DNA of 64,000 nucleotides from Heterobilharzia americana. Lineage: Eukaryota; Platyhelminthes; Trematoda; Strigeidida; Schistosomatidae. Each line of letters begins with the position of its first letter. Within the stretch, counting starts at the first letter, position 1. The notes below the pieces were generated by a model. It saw only the letters and a program-made list of their open reading frames with translations, did not search any database and was not told where the DNA came from. The position numbers and the translations under genes were made by a program. Location of the stretch: the NCBI GenBank assembly GCA_944470555.2, contig OX104127.1, positions 160,741,276-160,805,275 on the forward strand, read 5' to 3'. Positions 58,690-64,000 of the stretch are shown here, in pieces.

Positions 58690-61600
58690 GGGGTTATTGT
58701 AATAATGAGACTTCAACTTCATTCATTCATTGATTCAGAAGTAACTAGCACCCTATAATTATTGCTCAAAATCTAATTCACCACAGTTATATAACCAACA
58801 CTGGAGTTGATTTATGAAAATAAACGTCATGATGATTAAGAAAGTGTGTTATATGAGAGAGAAGTTAACAGGTCGTCATTATATTGGATAGTAAGATGAA
58901 TAGAAGTGAGAAGGTGAGAGTAGGTCTTGAAACCAATCGAAAAATAAGGTGACAATTAATTACAAAAATGTCTGGTAAGCAAGAACACAAGAAGCTTGTC
59001 TATCTACACCTCACTCACACCTTCAAAGGGTTCCGATTCCCACATGGATGAGTAATAAACTGAGTGATGCAATAAAAGGAACTATCCAGCTGACAAATTA
59101 CTTCGTCTATCAGAATATTATTGCTTATCGAGATAGTCGAAAGTGGATAACTTGCCAATCTCTGTTTCCTCTGATTGTATGTACCAATTCACATATATGT
59201 GGCAAAGCACATATATTAGAAGAAGAGAGAAAAGGATTCTTGTCCACCTTTATGAACATATCCTGAAGGATTTGAATCTTGAGAGTTCACAGGGTTAAAT
59301 AGGGTGGTTGGTCAGCGTTTACTCTATACTTGACATAAAGTCGACATATTGAAGTGATTTAATTAAAGTGGTCAGTTGATATTTGAAACTCACTATTTCG
59401 TGGTTTCCTTGACCAGTTGCAATTAAAACAATCAAAACTGATCTATGGATCTAGAATGATACAGTTGTCAATCTCTACTTATCTTGGAAATTTTAATCTC
59501 CTACATTTGTAACTTCTGGATTTCATGATCTCATGACTCGTAGTTTTCTTCAATTCATTTTTCCATCTACTTCAAAACCTACCTTCGACTTCTCAGTTGC
59601 ATTCATCTTATTACTCAATAGAAAGAAATAAACCTGTTGATTTCTTATGTGACGCTTTCTTAACCATGATACTCTTTCGCATAAATTTATGAATAACACT
59701 GTGCATAATATATATACATATGTATATATCATCAACGTCGGTCAACCTAACTCGCTTGGTATCACACACATATTTTTCATTATAAACATTATATTCTGTA
59801 GGTTGTAAAGCAGCTGAGTACAATCCAAGAAATACATATGCCTGCTTATCCTGCCTGCTATTCTTCTTCTTCTTCTCCTTCTTGCTTTATTCAAATTTAT
59901 GGAAAAGAAGAATTTTATACAGTGTATTAAGGTGATATGGAGAATCATTTTTAAGAAGAAAAAAGGCATAGTTTTTATTTGTAAACAACCACATAAAATA
60001 TAAGCCACCTTTGCTTTATTGTCCATTTAAACAAAGAAGACTATACTAATCTTTTCGGCTTTGACTGACTTTAAAGGCTACCCTGGCAACTGTTCAAATG
60101 ACCAATTGGGCTTTGATATTTCGCCTGGAAAACTACTTTCCTATAAAATAAGGCAATCTAATTGGCTATCTCTCTCGCTCTCTCTCTCTCCATCATTTAC
60201 TAGGCTTTTGAAGTCATCCTGAGTTTTGTTTGCAAGTATACTTGAATGCAGCAAAATATTTCAGCTATCTTTAAACTAGCTAAGTGCATATACAGTCTGT
60301 GTAATAATTTACATGAATTTAGATGCCTGAACAATTACCAAGCAATCCAAACAGTACTGTGAAATGAAAAAGTATTTTTGTTGCAAACAATGAGGATAAT
60401 AATGGTTTGGTATTCTTTAAGCCTTGGTATTTTTCTTCTCTTCTTGTCAGTGTTGTCATGGCCAGCATCTGTAGAAAGTTAATACAGAAAATATCACTCA
60501 ACCTGATAATGAAACCTCCATAACAAAATAGGAAACCAATAGAAAACGTTCGCAGATGAAAGCTAAGGGGAAAAAAATGTTAAGGAAACAATATATTCAT
60601 GATATAGTTGGTATTTTATTTCAGTTAGACAATCCAGTGAGGTGTATTGACACAGTCACAGTTTCATCAGTTGAACAGATTAATTCCTTTATGAAGCTGG
60701 TTGATAGAAAATATTGCTGAATCAGATTTGACCAACATATGTGCATCAGTGTGTTGAACACCATGTTAGCGTAATTCTCATATTAACCTCAGCTAGAAAC
60801 TCTCCCTTACATATTCATTTGAACAAGATGAAAAAGGACATCAGATTGTTCTTTCACAATTCTTAGTCCTCTGAATATCAAAGATAATTTATCTAAGAAA
60901 TCATCTTCTCCTCAATAGGAAGGAACTTCAAAGCTGTCTACTAATCATCTCAAAGATGAATTATTCTCATTTCTTTTCAGTAGAAACAAAGACAAATATT
61001 ACAGTTGTATGCGTGTGTGAGGATTCTGCTTTTCCAAAGTAATTCACAAGAGTATCCTGTCAGCTTAAATTTCATCTTAGTGCAAAGAAACTGATTAGCA
61101 TCAGAAGTTAAGCGAATTCTCCAGCCTTTATGAAATGTATAAAGTAAAGTATATTTTCGCTTACTTCAAATAAGATTGGCATATTTATGCTACCATGGAG
61201 TAGATTTTGTCAAGTTTTTATCACCACGAATATTGGATGACTTCACCTTATCCTCTTACTTCTTTCTCTTCAGTTGTTTAGGACACTTTCAAGTTATACT
61301 ATCTTATCTGTTTATGTGTCCATCGATGACCTCGATTTCTAAGCACATATGTGTCAACCGTAACCCCCTTGAAAGGCAGCTGAGATCTGCGTCTTCTTCA
61401 ACCGGTCTTCATTTTGTCTAAGTGAAGAAGTCAGCCCTTTGACTAGTGTGTGTGTGTGTGTCTCATCAATTACTACCTTTTTAACAGTGCACGACTACAC
61501 TATGCAGTCAGTGATGGTAGGTATTCTTTCTTAGTCAATAAGATTTATTCTTCTACTAATATATAAAAAACAATCATTTCTAATGAAGTTCATTGTGACT

Positions 61601-62538
61601 AGTGAAATCATTTTGCTGGTATAACAGCCACAAGTGGATATTTTTCCCATTGAAGTTAGTTCCGATTAGATCATTCTCTCTCCTTGCTAAATACCGTTAA
61701 GTTATCTTCAAGTGATTATCTCCTCAGTAGGAGTGATTCCAGGTACACTGGTATATACAATTTCAATGAAATGTCAACATCACAGAGAATAATTTATTTA
61801 AAAGCAGACTTTGAAATGTAAAAATCTGATTACTGCATGTGAACAGTACTAACAGTACTTAGTGTATCTCACCACCTACTGGTGTGTTTTTCTAGTTAAC
61901 TAACTTCCATTTGATCTAATAACAACATGTCATGCATTGCATCATGTTGTTTCAAACTTTCATCATTTATTCCCTTCTATCATTCAACAGTTATGATGTT
62001 TGTCTATATTGTGAAGAAAACATTCATTTCAGTGTACTACTACAGGCAGGCGGCAGTAGGATGACTCAATGCATCAAGTGCATAGAGTTTACCAATTTTA
62101 TAACTATATCTCACATCGAAATCACGTTTGAAAATACGCATCACCAAACACCTCCTCTTACATACTCACTCTTTTCATATCAAGTGAGAACAGCACTGAT
62201 TGATTTGAACAGATAAACTGTGAAGAGAGTCAAATCAGACTGAAGACATACACCTGCCAACAAATAACCATGTGTACTTGAAAGAAACTTGAGTAACACA
62301 TGATGTCTGTAATACTTCAACTATACAGATGCTTAGCATCTTTATGAAGTAGTAGTATCAGGATAAAATGTATTTCATCAGTGGGATATTTATATTACAA
62401 CACATTAATGTCAACCATAGTTACCATCAAATGTTTGCAGTTCCACTTCCTTCAAACAATAACCTATACAATTATGTCTTACTTACCCTGGTTAAGATAA
62501 AAACAAAGATATTGCATTTCAAAGTGAATAGACTAGAG
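58690..62538. other. No feature recognised (duplicate of 37214-41059)
   Basis: Differs from copy 1 by a small insertion in a CT run (near 60185) and one substitution (61519). No gene seen. Confidence 0.4.
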
Positions 62539-62644
62539 AATATGGGTGCACACTGCTCAAGGGTCCTGCAATAGGATGAAACAGCTGTCCAGTTTCACCC
62601 AGGTTTCCTTTCTTCCTCCAACAGTCTACGATGAATAACAACTT
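62539..62644 (+). repeat. Sm-alpha-like SINE 3' fragment with hammerhead, duplicate
   Basis: Copy of 41060-41165; the hammerhead motif is at 62551-62593. Confidence 0.6.
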
Positions 62645-63420
62645 GAAACTATTTCCAAATCTCTACAACTCCCTCACTCAATATTATCACATAATTGTTA
62701 ATAATCATGAATTATTTCTCTTCAGATTTATTAATATCTCATCAGTAAGAAACAGCTGAAAATAACCACAAACAATTTATAAGGTAAATCAGGTTAAATA
62801 GAAATTCTTTATAAAAATCATCAAGGTACATTCATTCATTCATATAATCGCCTTGGTTACACAGTGACTACTTTATTTAATAATTGAGCAATGTTATAAA
62901 CTTAAAGGTGTTTCTAACAATGTGACATGAAGTGAAATGTTTCTAAGAAGAAGAAGAAGAAGAAGAAGAAGCCCCTAACCCCCAATGTACAGAATTTTAT
63001 AGCTTTTAAATCCTAAATTATTGATGATTGGAGTTTATTCAGTTTAAGATTGTGTTAACTTTGCTAGAAATTTAGGAATTGAAAGGAGATAAATTATGCA
63101 GACTAGAATCTATTGAATTCTGGCAACACACCCCACATAAATAATTGATAATCTATCTAATAGGTGATTACTATGAACTGAAGAAGAAGAAGAAGGTGTA
63201 CTACACTTGAAACAGCATTTACATCAAAAGTGTTCTAACCAAATTACTCGATAGAACAGATGGCTTTTACAAATGCTGAAGAGGGATATATCTAAAAATA
63301 AAGACAAATATGGAAATATATTAATTACTAGTCACCTGTATTATTTATCAGTCTGTCAGGGCACTTTTATACAGCAATTCATAGCAACTGCTTTGAGAAT
63401 GCACACAGATTTGCAAACCT
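62645..63420. other. No gene; AAG microsatellites (duplicate)
   Basis: Same as 41166-41939, with CTATGAACTGAAG in place of an uninterrupted GAA run near 63178. Confidence 0.5.

Positions 63421-64000
<580 letters not shown>

Overview
The window looks like eukaryotic, AT-rich, repeat-saturated flatworm DNA, most likely from a blood fluke (Schistosoma or a close relative). The inference rests on four things seen together: degraded non-LTR retrotransposons of the schistosome RTE/SR2 type with (TAA)n tails, Penelope-like elements (PLEs) with GIY-YIG endonuclease domains, tRNA-derived SINEs carrying hammerhead ribozyme motifs like the schistosome Sm-alpha family, and dense microsatellites. The species cannot be resolved by eye. 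I found no host protein-coding gene, functional tRNA, rRNA or CRISPR array. Every recognisable coding stretch belongs to a mobile element, and nearly all are broken; the longest uninterrupted one is the 245-codon C-terminal part of a PLE at 22323-23060.

Layout. 1-17.5 kb is a mosaic of SINEs, RTE fragments, PLE fragments and a second LINE type (called LINE B here). Several pieces are repeated in direct orientation. In particular 4631-8477 is built almost entirely of segments whose near-identical copies lie at 9012-10565, 14714-15024, 15261-16599, 296-517 and about 1599-1957, and the segments meet at 3-bp or microsatellite overlaps. 18.5-21.5 kb holds three RTE fragments, two of them head to head. 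22.3-25.3 kb holds three PLE fragments. 26.2-27.6 kb holds SINE and LINE B remnants, and 27.6-30.4 kb has nothing I recognise.

The right half is dominated by a large direct duplication. 30366-42464 reappears at 51909-64000, where the window ends, with a period of about 21.5 kb. Apart from microsatellite lengths I noticed only one base substitution and one or two small indels in about 12 kb. Each copy carries a PLE GIY-YIG fragment, an RTE fragment with a (TGGC)n expansion, a second-family PLE, a head-to-head SINE pair, a PLE with an inverted 5' part and ~50-bp flanking direct repeats, and an RTE fragment with a huge (CCAG)n array. Between the copies (42.5-51.9 kb) lies simple-sequence-rich DNA with a nested tandem repeat: 2.2 copies of a ~3.0-kb unit (43993-50527). 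The arrangement suggests a 21.5-kb tandem repeat containing a 3-kb tandem repeat, but an assembly artefact has to be excluded.

How the elements relate. The RTE and LINE B fragments are remnants of elements encoding an endonuclease and reverse transcriptase. PLEs encode reverse transcriptase plus GIY-YIG endonuclease. The SINEs have pol III-type A/B boxes or hammerhead motifs and would depend on enzymes supplied elsewhere. The most interesting features are the nested duplications, the microsatellites born repeatedly at one site inside the RTE reading frame, the inverted PLE insertions, and the microhomology-joined mosaic.
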